Source of the DNA: Bacteroidota bacterium | Lineage (GTDB): Bacteria > Bacteroidota > Bacteroidia > Chitinophagales > Chitinophagaceae | DNA: 15,300 nt | Direction: 5' to 3' | Assembly (NCBI GenBank): GCA_947457085.1 | Contig: CANGUS010000010.1 | Span: forward strand, 1 to 15,300 | Program-made: the position numbers and the translations under genes | Shown: one piece after another, positions 1 through 5,895 of the stretch | Layout: each line of letters starts with the position of its first letter | How positions within the stretch are numbered: position 1 is the stretch's first letter | The notes under the pieces: model-generated | What the model was told of the DNA's origin: nothing | The model's input: the letters and a program-made list of their open reading frames with translations, nothing else | The model's database searches: none

Positions 1-1110
1 ATGTCAAAAGAAAAAAACACTTCCCGATTTTGGAAACGCTTTCGTAAAAATAAAGCGGCAATACTTGCTTTGTGTTTTATTTTTTTTACCATTTTAATAG
101 CTGTATTTGCATATCCACTTTCGCCAGACAATACGCAGAATGCAAATAGAATGATAGTGGAAATTAGCACTCAAAAACCAGGATACACTTGTTTATTTTT
201 GAAGAAAACCAAAAACCAAGTGATTGAACCAAGCAATGCCATTCAATTTTTATTGTACGGACAAGAAACGAATTATGATTTGATTCCTATTAAAAGTTTC
301 ACATTACAAAGAGATTCCATTTTAGTCAATCATATTATAGATGATGAAACACAGGAGAAGCTTGCTTTTTCGTTGCAGGAATGGAAGTTCAACTCATCTC
401 TTAGCCATACTGAAATAGAAGATCAACTCATCATCAAAAAAACATTTTGGTTGGGTACCGATCGATTTGGCAGAGACATGCTATCTCGTTTACTCATTGG
501 CACACGAGTGAGTTTAGCCGTAGGCTTTATTGCTGTACTGTTATCGGTATGCATAGGATTATTTTTAGGGGCAGTGAGTGGATATTTTGGAGGCTGGGCA
601 GATCAATTCATTACTTGGCTAATCAATGTTATTTGGGCCATTCCTACTCTCCTATTAGTGTTTGCAATTACGTTTGTATTGGGAAAAGGATTTTGGCAAA
701 TCTTCATTGCAGTTGGTTTAACGATGTGGGTGGGCACTGCCCGATTGATTCGTGGACAAGTGATGGCACTGAAAGAGCTCGAATATATTCAAGTGGCGAA
801 AACGATGGGTTATTCATCTTTTAGAATTATTGTAAAACATATATTACCCAATGTATTGGGCCCAACGATGGTGATGGCTGCCAGCAATTTTGCGACAGCG
901 ATTTTGATTGAAGCAGGATTGAGTTTTTTAGGCATAGGCGTTCAGCCACCTGCCTCTTCTTGGGGATTAATGATCAAAGAAAATTACAATTTTTTCATTA
1001 CCAATCGTCCATTATTAGCGATCGTACCTGGTATTGCAATTATGCTTATTGTGCTCGCCTTCAATATTTTGGGCAATGCTTTGCGAGATGCCTTGGATGT
1101 GAAAGGATAA
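1..1110 (+). CDS. ABC transporter permease, OppC/DppC family
   Basis: Inner-membrane permease subunit of an ABC importer of the peptide/nickel class; it would pair with an OppB/DppB-type permease, ATPases and a substrate-binding protein, none of which lies in the window. Seen: a basic N-terminus, a first membrane segment near residues 18-38, a soluble stretch at about 39-148, then the OppC-type motif LGTDRFGRDMLSRL (151-164), followed by several membrane segments. The EAA-loop that docks on the ATPase is at about 261-288 (EYIQVAKTMGYSS ... HILPNVLGP). The 369-residue length exceeds the roughly 300 of E. coli DppC, and the extra residues sit in the periplasmic loop after the first membrane segment. 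The window starts exactly at the ATG, so an upstream in-frame start cannot be excluded. The stop lies 14 bp from the convergent photolyase gene. Substrate (peptide or other) cannot be told from sequence. Confidence 0.9.
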   Translation: MSKEKNTSRFWKRFRKNKAAILALCFIFFTILIAVFAYPLSPDNTQNANRMIVEISTQKPGYTCLFLKKTKNQVIEPSNAIQFLLYGQETNYDLIPIKSFTLQRDSILVNHIIDDETQEKLAFSLQEWKFNSSLSHTEIEDQLIIKKTFWLGTDRFGRDMLSRLLIGTRVSLAVGFIAVLLSVCIGLFLGAVSGYFGGWADQFITWLINVIWAIPTLLLVFAITFVLGKGFWQIFIAVGLTMWVGTARLIRGQVMALKELEYIQVAKTMGYSSFRIIVKHILPNVLGPTMVMAASNFATAILIEAGLSFLGIGVQPPASSWGLMIKENYNFFITNRPLLAIVPGIAIMLIVLAFNILGNALRDALDVKG

Positions 1111-1124
1111 ATCCCACCTGTTTT

Positions 1125-2429
1125 TTATTCCTTATTTTCCAATCCTGCTTTATAAACTTCTAAACATCTTTTTCGGGCAACATCATGTTCTACGATGGGT
1201 TTAGGATAAGAAAAATCTTCAAATTCGGGCACCCATTTTTTAATATATTTTAAGTCCTTATCAAATTTTTGCGTTTGCAAATACGGATTAAAAACTCTAA
1301 AATAAGGCGCTGCATCACAGCCACTTCCTGACGCCCATTGCCACCCCCCATTGTTTGAAGCCAGGTCAAAATCATTTAATTTCAATGCAAAATAGGATTC
1401 ACCCCAACGCCAATCGATTAATAAATGTTTGGTCAAAAATGAGGCGACAATCATTCGCACACGGTTGTGCATCCAACCTGTTTCATTTAGCTCCCTCATA
1501 CCCGCATCCACGATTGGATAGCCAGTTTGTCCTTCACACCAAGCTTTGAATTCTTGCTCATTGTTTCGCCATTGAATGTGGTCGTATTTCGGTTTAAATG
1601 AATGATCTACTACCTGAGGGAAATGCCAAAGAATGGTTTGGTAAAAATCTCGCCAGATCAATTCATTCAAATATTTTTCATTTATCTGTAAGGCATTTTT
1701 TGCTAATTGTCGAATGCTGATGGTTCCAAAACGAAGATGAACACTCATTTTCGTAGTACCTTCAATGGATGGAATATCCCGCGTATTGTGGTAATCAGCG
1801 ATGATATTTTTATTACAATCGGTGGATGAAAATATTTTTCCTGCCGGCTCAAAACCCAATTCTTTTAGACTCGGGAAGTGAAAAGGCGCTGTTTTAAAAA
1901 AATGATCTGCATAGTCTAGGGTTGGATATGCTTGTAAATTGGCGTCACTTAATTTCGCTTTCCATTTTTTACTGAATGGTGTAAATACAGTGTAAGGCAA
2001 TCCATCTTCTTTGACTACTTCACTTTTTTCAAAAATAACGTGGTCTTTAAATGTTTTTAATTTAATTTGTTTCTTTTGTAAGACTTGCTGAATGGCTGCA
2101 TCTCTTGTAAGCGCGTAAGGTTCATAATCGTGGTTGGTATACACGGCTTCTATATCATATTCATTCATTAATTGTTCAAAGGCCTCTTGAGGCGAAGCGT
2201 GAATTATTTTCAAAGAAGTATGCTGTTTAATAAGGGTGGATTGAACCTTCATTAGTGCGGCATGAATGAATTCAACCCGGGCGTCCTGTTTAGGTAATTC
2301 CTGTAAAATTTTAGTATCAAAGATGAAAATAGGCAATACATTTGAATGAGATTGTAAGGCATTGTACAAGCCAGCATTGTCTTCCAAACGGATATCTCTT
2401 CGGAACCAAAATATAGAAATTCTCTCCAT
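1125..2429 (-). CDS. phrB: Deoxyribodipyrimidine photolyase (cryptochrome/photolyase family)
   Basis: Light-driven DNA repair flavoprotein that splits UV-induced cyclobutane pyrimidine dimers; cytoplasmic, on DNA. Seen: an N-terminal Rossmann-type antenna domain beginning IFWFRRDIRLEDNAGL (6-21), and a C-terminal FAD-binding helical domain. The latter includes the TKMSVHLRFGTIS segment (226-238), ELIWRDFYQ (256-264) with the dimer-contacting Trp position, GYPIVDAGMREL, and the signature NNGGWQWASGSGCDAAPYF (359-377) with Asn and Trp positions known to contact FAD and carry electrons. At 434 residues it is full length for a class I CPD photolyase. Some related family members are cryptochromes or (6-4) photolyases, but the C-terminal motif and length favour CPD photolyase. 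The ATG is followed by the family's usual start. No Shine-Dalgarno is visible. The gene is monocistronic, convergent with the permease and divergent from queA. Confidence 0.93.
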   Translation of the reverse strand: MERISIFWFRRDIRLEDNAGLYNALQSHSNVLPIFIFDTKILQELPKQDARVEFIHAALMKVQSTLIKQHTSLKIIHASPQEAFEQLMNEYDIEAVYTNHDYEPYALTRDAAIQQVLQKKQIKLKTFKDHVIFEKSEVVKEDGLPYTVFTPFSKKWKAKLSDANLQAYPTLDYADHFFKTAPFHFPSLKELGFEPAGKIFSSTDCNKNIIADYHNTRDIPSIEGTTKMSVHLRFGTISIRQLAKNALQINEKYLNELIWRDFYQTILWHFPQVVDHSFKPKYDHIQWRNNEQEFKAWCEGQTGYPIVDAGMRELNETGWMHNRVRMIVASFLTKHLLIDWRWGESYFALKLNDFDLASNNGGWQWASGSGCDAAPYFRVFNPYLQTQKFDKDLKYIKKWVPEFEDFSYPKPIVEHDVARKRCLEVYKAGLENKE

Positions 2430-2542
2430 GTGCGCAATTTATACATAATTCATCAGTATGCACATCAATTCTAGTTATCGTAGATTTTACCCTTTCTCTT
2501 TTAAATCCGAATAAAAAATGCTTTTTTTGGGTATAATTTCGT

Positions 2543-2550
2543 TACTTTTG
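2543..2550 (+). promoter_or_regulatory. Bacteroidota -7 promoter element of queA
   Basis: TACTTTTG is an exact match to the Bacteroidota -7 consensus TAnnTTTG. If the element is centred near -7, transcription would start at about 2554, leaving a leader of roughly 15 nt before the queA ATG at 2569. A clear -33 TTTG/TTG at the usual 17-23 nt spacing is not visible; a TTTG at 2526-2529 is only 13 nt away. Confidence 0.6.
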
Positions 2551-2568
2551 CACACTTAAAAAAATTAA

Positions 2569-3618
2569 ATGAAATTAACTCAGTTTACATACGATTTACC
2601 TTTAAACTTAATTGCTCAATATCCTTCCAAAAATAGAGATGAAAGCAAGTTGATGGTTGTTCATAAAGATACTGGTGTCATTGAACATAAAATGTTCAAA
2701 GATGTGTTGGATTATTTTGACGATAAGGATGTAATGATTGCAAACAATACGAAAGTATTTAATGCAAGATTATATGGTCGTAAAGAAAAAACAGGTGCTA
2801 AAATTGAAGTATTTTTATTAAGAGAGTTAAACAAGCAAAATCGTTTGTGGGATGTAATTGTAGAGCCTGCTCGTAAAATTCGTGTTGGCAACAAATTATA
2901 TTTTGGAGAAGACAACTCATTGGTTGCAGAGGTTGTAGACAATACGACATCGAGAGGCCGTACCATTCGATTTTTATTTGACGGTACCAACGAAGAATTG
3001 AAAGTTATTTTAGACAATATGGGAGAAACTCCATTGCCTAAATACATCAAACGCGAACCAGAAGATTCGGACAAAGAGAGATACCAAACTGTATATGCAA
3101 AAAAAGAAGGTGCTGTAGCGGCTCCAACTGCAGGATTGCATTTCAGTAAAGAGTTGATTAAACGTGCTGAAATTAAAGGAATTCGTTTTGCAGAAGTTAC
3201 TTTACACACTGGCTTAGGTACCTTTAGACCGATAGAAGTAGAAGATATTTCGAAACATAAAATGGATGCTGAGTATTATGAAGTAGATGATTATGCTTGC
3301 AAAATTGTAAACAAAGCGAAAGATGAAGGTCGTAGAATTTGTGCGATTGGCACTACATCTGTTCGTGCTTTAGAATCTTCTATTACTACAACGGGTATGT
3401 TGAAACCATCAGAAGGTTGGACTAATATTTTTATTCATCCACCATATGATTTTTCATTAACGAATTCATTGATTACTAATTTCCATCTTCCTAAAACAAG
3501 TTTGTTGATCATGGTTTCTGCATTTATGGGACATGAATTAACGATGGAAGCATACAAACAAGCTATTAAAAACAAGTATCGTTTCTTTAGTTATGGCGAT
3601 GCGATGTTGATTATCTAA
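2569..3618 (+). CDS. queA: S-adenosylmethionine:tRNA ribosyltransferase-isomerase QueA
   Basis: Transfers and isomerises the ribosyl moiety of S-adenosylmethionine onto the 7-aminomethyl-7-deazaguanine base at tRNA wobble position 34, giving epoxyqueuosine; a late step of queuosine biosynthesis in the cytoplasm. Seen: an N-terminal YDLPLNLIAQYPS followed by RDESKLMVV, AAPTAGLHFSKEL in the middle, HTGLGTFRPIEVEDI shortly after, and GTTSVRALES toward the C-terminus, all typical QueA family segments in the right order. The 349-residue length is normal for the family. The ATG at 2569 is the first possible start after a good -7 promoter element, and an A-rich stretch precedes it instead of a Shine-Dalgarno. 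A strong terminator follows at 3643-3675, so it is probably transcribed alone. No other queuosine genes are in the window. Confidence 0.97.
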   Translation: MKLTQFTYDLPLNLIAQYPSKNRDESKLMVVHKDTGVIEHKMFKDVLDYFDDKDVMIANNTKVFNARLYGRKEKTGAKIEVFLLRELNKQNRLWDVIVEPARKIRVGNKLYFGEDNSLVAEVVDNTTSRGRTIRFLFDGTNEELKVILDNMGETPLPKYIKREPEDSDKERYQTVYAKKEGAVAAPTAGLHFSKELIKRAEIKGIRFAEVTLHTGLGTFRPIEVEDISKHKMDAEYYEVDDYACKIVNKAKDEGRRICAIGTTSVRALESSITTTGMLKPSEGWTNIFIHPPYDFSLTNSLITNFHLPKTSLLIMVSAFMGHELTMEAYKQAIKNKYRFFSYGDAMLII

Positions 3619-3642
3619 TTTCTATTTAGAAAAATATCATTC

Positions 3643-3675
3643 AAAAACTGCTCAAAAAATTGAGCAGTTTTTTTT
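3643..3675 (+). terminator. Rho-independent terminator of queA
   Basis: Stem AAAAACTGCTCA (3643-3654), 6-nt loop, complementary TGAGCAGTTTTT, with a run of eight T from 3668. It begins 25 bp after the queA stop. The A-run on the left arm means it could also stop transcripts coming from the right. Confidence 0.9.
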
Positions 3676-3775
3676 ATGCGCATAGAAAATAAAATCAAAT
3701 GATTTCATTTTAAAAAAAGTTTGAAATAATTCAATATTCTTTGTGAAATATTTTTATTTATTGTTTTAGTTATCC

Positions 3776-3783
3776 TATATTTG
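3776..3783 (+). promoter_or_regulatory. Bacteroidota -7 promoter element of tRNA-Ser
   Basis: TATATTTG matches TAnnTTTG exactly and ends only 4 bp before the first base of the mature tRNA. If the element is centred near -7, transcription would start at or within a base or two of the mature 5' end. A TTG at 3761-3763 is too close (12 nt) for a canonical -33 element. Confidence 0.6.
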
Positions 3784-3787
3784 CCGC

Positions 3788-3875
3788 GGAGAAATGGCAG
3801 AGTGGTCGATTGCGACAGTCTTGAAAACTGTTGACTGTAACAGGTCCGGGGGTTCGAATCCCTCTTTCTCCGCCA
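3788..3875 (+). tRNA. tRNA-Ser (anticodon UGA)
   Basis: Complete class II tRNA of 88 nt. Acceptor stem GGAGAAA (3788-3794) pairs with TTTCTCC (3865-3871); discriminator G at 3872 and encoded CCA at 3873-3875. Anticodon stem ACAGT/ACTGT (3815-3819 and 3827-3831) encloses the loop CTTGAAA with anticodon TGA at 3822-3824, reading UCN serine codons. A long variable arm follows, as expected for serine. T-arm: GGGGG, loop TTCGAAT (3853-3859), CCCTC, with one G-T wobble. It has its own promoter element and terminator. Confidence 0.97.
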
Positions 3876-3882
3876 AGTAATG

Positions 3883-3916
3883 AAAGCCCTGTAAATACTC
3901 ATTTACAGGGCTTTTT
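3883..3916 (+). terminator. Rho-independent terminator of tRNA-Ser
   Basis: Perfect 14-bp stem: AAAGCCCTGTAAAT (3883-3896), loop ACTC, ATTTACAGGGCTTT (3901-3914), followed by more T. It lies 7 bp after the tRNA's CCA end. Confidence 0.9.
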
Positions 3917-4226
3917 GTTTGTACCCATTTTTTTTCAAACTCTTAGGGCAATGGTATTTTTTGTTTGATTATTGAAAACACCGCTGCTTACATTACCACG
4001 CAATTGCATAGAAAAATTGCTTGCACAAGCTATCAACTAATTGAAACGAACCCTTAGTCCTTTTTACGTCGGTATTTGCCTCGTGTTTGATCATAATACT
4101 TCGAAGGGAGTCTATATTTTACGGCATCTTTTTGGGTGCTAAGGGACTTGCGCAGCTGACCTTTTCTGAATCGTCCTTAGTAATCGATGCTGGGTTTTAC
4201 ATATCCGGGCCTCTCGCCTATTCTTC
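3917..4226. other. Gene-free stretch between tRNA terminator and tandem array
   Basis: About 310 bp with no ORF of credible composition on either strand and no RNA structure that I recognise. The ATG at 4187 opens a plus-strand frame that runs through the array to 4816, but its first residues show no signal peptide or known motif and no promoter of the TAnnTTTG type precedes it. Confidence 0.5.
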
Positions 4227-4758
4227 CTCTGAGACATCGTGAGTTTTCTTCGAGACAAGTCGAGTTTTCTCCGAGACAAGCCGAGTTTTCTTCGAGACAT
4301 CGCGAGTTTTCTTCGAGACATCACGAGTTTTCTTCGAGACTAGCCGAGTTTTCTCCGAGACTAGCCGAGTTTTCTCCGAGACATAACGAGTTTTCTTCGA
4401 GACAAGCCGAGTTCTCTCCGAGACATCGCGAGTTTTCTTCGAGACAAGCCGAGTTCTCTACGAGACATCGCGAGTTTTCTTCGAGACAAGCCGAGTTTTC
4501 TCCGAGACAAGACGAGTTTTCTTCGAGACAAGACGAGTTTTCTTCGAGACATCGCGAGTTTTCTTCGAGACAAGCCGAGTTTTCTTCGAGACAAGATGAG
4601 TTTTCTCCGAGACAAGGCGAGTTTTCTCCGAGACAAGACGAGTTTTCTTCGAGACATAGCGAGTTTTCTCCGAGACATCGCGAGTTTTCTCCGAGACAAG
4701 ACGAGTTTTCTCCGAGACAAGCCGAGTTTTCTTCGAGACTAGGCGAGTTTTCTTCGAG
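4227..4758. repeat. 21-bp tandem repeat array, 24 full units plus part units
   Basis: From 4241 to 4744 there are 24 head-to-tail units of exactly 21 bp. A 14-bp part unit precedes them (4227-4240) and another follows (4745-4758). Each unit is a nearly fixed 15-mer, GAGTTTTCTYCGAGA, plus a variable hexamer such as CAAGCC, CATCGC, CTAGCC or CAAGAC. Within the 15-mer only position 10 (T/C, once A) and position 6 (C in two units) vary among the full units. No indels are seen, so every reading frame is kept through the array. Read on the plus strand it encodes EFSSRQA-like heptads with no stop (frame 4187-4816). Read on the minus strand it encodes LSRRKLA-like heptads, broken by TAG in units 5, 6 and 24. 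The period equals two turns of B-DNA, so the T-tracts fall on one helix face. It lies 38 bp 3' of the gene at 4797-5528. Function unknown. Confidence 0.95.
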
Positions 4759-4796
4759 TGGTAGGTTGATTTTTATATTTACATGGATGTTTGCAA

Positions 4797-5528
4797 CTAA
4801 CTTCGTTTGTTTTTGAATGGGAAGCTTTTGACTTGTAGGTATTGGTCTGAAGTAGTACCAAATAAGGATTTAATATAAGCTTTTACTTCCATTGCGGTAT
4901 CCACCAACCCTGTTTTTACTTTGTATAGGATTGCGTCTCTTTTGATTCTTGCGTTTGAAACAGCTGCATAGCTCTGCATGACGTTGGTGTTGTGAACGTT
5001 TAATTGTGTTAAATAGGTTTCCAATTCGGCGATTCTTAATTCGGGTTCGTTGGGTGTATAACTTGCCTCTGATTTTAAGAGGACTATGAGTTTTGAGAAG
5101 TGCTCTATTTGTAGGACGTAGGATAGCTGGCTTGTACTGATGGTGTTGGGTACAGGTGTGTTTGGATTGGTGGGTGCTTTGATTTCGGTGGCTCTTTTTC
5201 CTTGAATTTTTCTGTTGATGGTTTTGGCATCTTTGATCATTTCGCTTGAGGCATTGGTAACAGATAATGCACTTATTAAGCGAGTGGATAATTTACGCAA
5301 TGGCTCGAAGACCATCATACGGGAGTTGACAAAATTGTTAAAATTGACCGTTGCATCTATCCAATTTTGCATCTCGGTTTGTGCCATTTGGTGCTTTAGT
5401 GCAAGACTTGGAAGGCTGAGTGTGGCTTTGCTTGGGTTGTAGGTGGCTCCGTAACCTGTGCAAAATGAAATGAGTTGTTGGAAGTTGTTGACATTTTTTG
5501 CATGTCCTGTTTCTGAGTAGGTTGGCAT
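4797..5528 (-). CDS. Hypothetical helical protein beside the tandem array
   Basis: I do not recognise a characterised family. The 243-residue product has no signal peptide, membrane segment or catalytic motif that I can identify. Its N-terminus (MPTYSETGHAKNV) and a Tyr/Gly-containing segment FCTGYGATYNPSK (22-34) look like the most family-specific parts. Residues 40-112 and 135-222 read as two long mostly helical blocks, separated by a Pro/Thr/Asn-rich linker (117-132, KAPTNPNTPVPNTIST), which suggests two helical bundles or a coiled-coil structural or adaptor protein. The C-terminus is basic (FPFKNKRS). The ATG at 5526-5528 is the only good start; no Shine-Dalgarno is visible. It stops with TAG 38 bp before the array, which would be transcribed as its 3' region unless terminated. 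The array frame is not in phase with this gene. Cytoplasmic location is inferred. Confidence 0.75.
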   Translation of the reverse strand: MPTYSETGHAKNVNNFQQLISFCTGYGATYNPSKATLSLPSLALKHQMAQTEMQNWIDATVNFNNFVNSRMMVFEPLRKLSTRLISALSVTNASSEMIKDAKTINRKIQGKRATEIKAPTNPNTPVPNTISTSQLSYVLQIEHFSKLIVLLKSEASYTPNEPELRIAELETYLTQLNVHNTNVMQSYAAVSNARIKRDAILYKVKTGLVDTAMEVKAYIKSLFGTTSDQYLQVKSFPFKNKRS

Positions 5529-5642
5529 GTTTTTTTAATTTAAATGGTTATGAAATATTTTTCAAAAACGAATTTAAACCAGGTTTATTATATAGAAGTG
5601 TTAAAAGCATGTTTTATAATAGGCCTTTTGAGAAATTGGGAA

Positions 5643-5672
5643 GGATTTCGGAGTGGGGATAAATATGTTTCG
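5643..5672. repeat. 30-bp direct repeat, left copy
   Basis: Begins GGATTTCGGAGTGGGGAT and continues to 5672. It matches 5818-5847 except for a G/A change and an A/T change. The two copies flank the pair of inverted repeats. Confidence 0.85.
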
Positions 5673-5681
5673 CTGCTTTAA

Positions 5682-5739
5682 CTATCGGTTGGTGTCTCAC
5701 CAAATGAAAAAAGCAGGTTGGTGAGACACCAACCTGTAG
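5682..5739. repeat. Nested inverted repeat, copy 1
   Basis: GGTTGGTGTCTCACCAA (5687-5703) is the exact reverse complement of TTGGTGAGACACCAACC (5718-5734), with a 14-nt spacer. Outer CTA/TAG bases at 5682-5684 and 5737-5739 also pair. Each arm is itself an inverted repeat (TTGGTG-TCT-CACCAA), so the element can fold as one long hairpin or as two small ones. No T-run follows on either strand, so it does not look like a standard terminator. Confidence 0.9.
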
Positions 5740-5755
5740 AAAGAAACGAATTTAA

Positions 5756-5812
5756 CTATCGGTTGGTGTCTCACCAAACGAATAAGCAGTTTGGTGAGAC
5801 ACCCTCCTGTAG
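5756..5812. repeat. Nested inverted repeat, copy 2
   Basis: A second copy 74 bp downstream of copy 1, starting with the same TTTAACTATC lead-in (from 5751). The left arm 5761-5777 is identical to that of copy 1. The right arm keeps TTGGTGAGACACC (5791-5803) but then reads CTCC instead of AACC, before the shared CTGTAG end. The right arm is therefore partly degraded. Confidence 0.9.
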
Positions 5813-5817
5813 AAAAA

Positions 5818-5847
5818 GGATTTCAGAGTGGGATTAAATATGTTTCG
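5818..5847. repeat. 30-bp direct repeat, right copy
   Basis: Begins GGATTTCAGAGTGGGATT; partner of 5643-5672 with two substitutions. It lies 48 bp from the 3' end of the fusion gene. Confidence 0.85.
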
Positions 5848-5895
5848 TTGGTTTCACCGCAGCATCCTGAGGCAGAGAGGCTGCGTGGAGGGAAT

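Larger units (their letters stand above)
5529..5895. other. Repeat-rich intergenic region
   Basis: This 367-bp gap between two minus-strand genes holds no credible gene. A plus-strand frame at 5791-5982 runs into the 3' end of the next gene antisense and has no supporting features. The region carries two inverted-repeat units (5682-5739 and 5756-5812) and a 30-bp direct repeat that brackets them. It also has a G/C-richer short inverted repeat near 5858-5886 (CGCAGC/GCTGCG) close to the 3' end of the fusion gene. Confidence 0.7.

Noticed and set aside
2712..3209. Minus-strand 165-aa ORF inside queA
   Set aside because: It is a shadow of the clearly coding queA gene on the opposite strand.
4361..4720. 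Minus-strand protein of SRRKL heptads as a live gene
   Set aside because: The frame is created by the repeat, is broken by TAG in three units, and has no promoter or ribosome-binding context. I kept it only as a hypothesis in the findings.
4227..4758. CRISPR array
   Set aside because: The unit is 21 bp with only a 6-bp variable part drawn from a few alleles. CRISPR repeats and spacers are each far longer, and no cas gene is in the window.
4187..4816. Plus-strand 209-aa repeat protein as an annotated gene
   Set aside because: It is open only because the 21-bp unit happens to be stop-free. Differences between units mostly change amino acids on this strand, and no promoter or signal is seen upstream.
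5682..5739. Inverted repeat as the terminator of the nuclease-helicase operon
   Set aside because: No T-run follows the stem on the minus strand, and the element is duplicated and flanked by direct repeats, which fits an extragenic repeat better.
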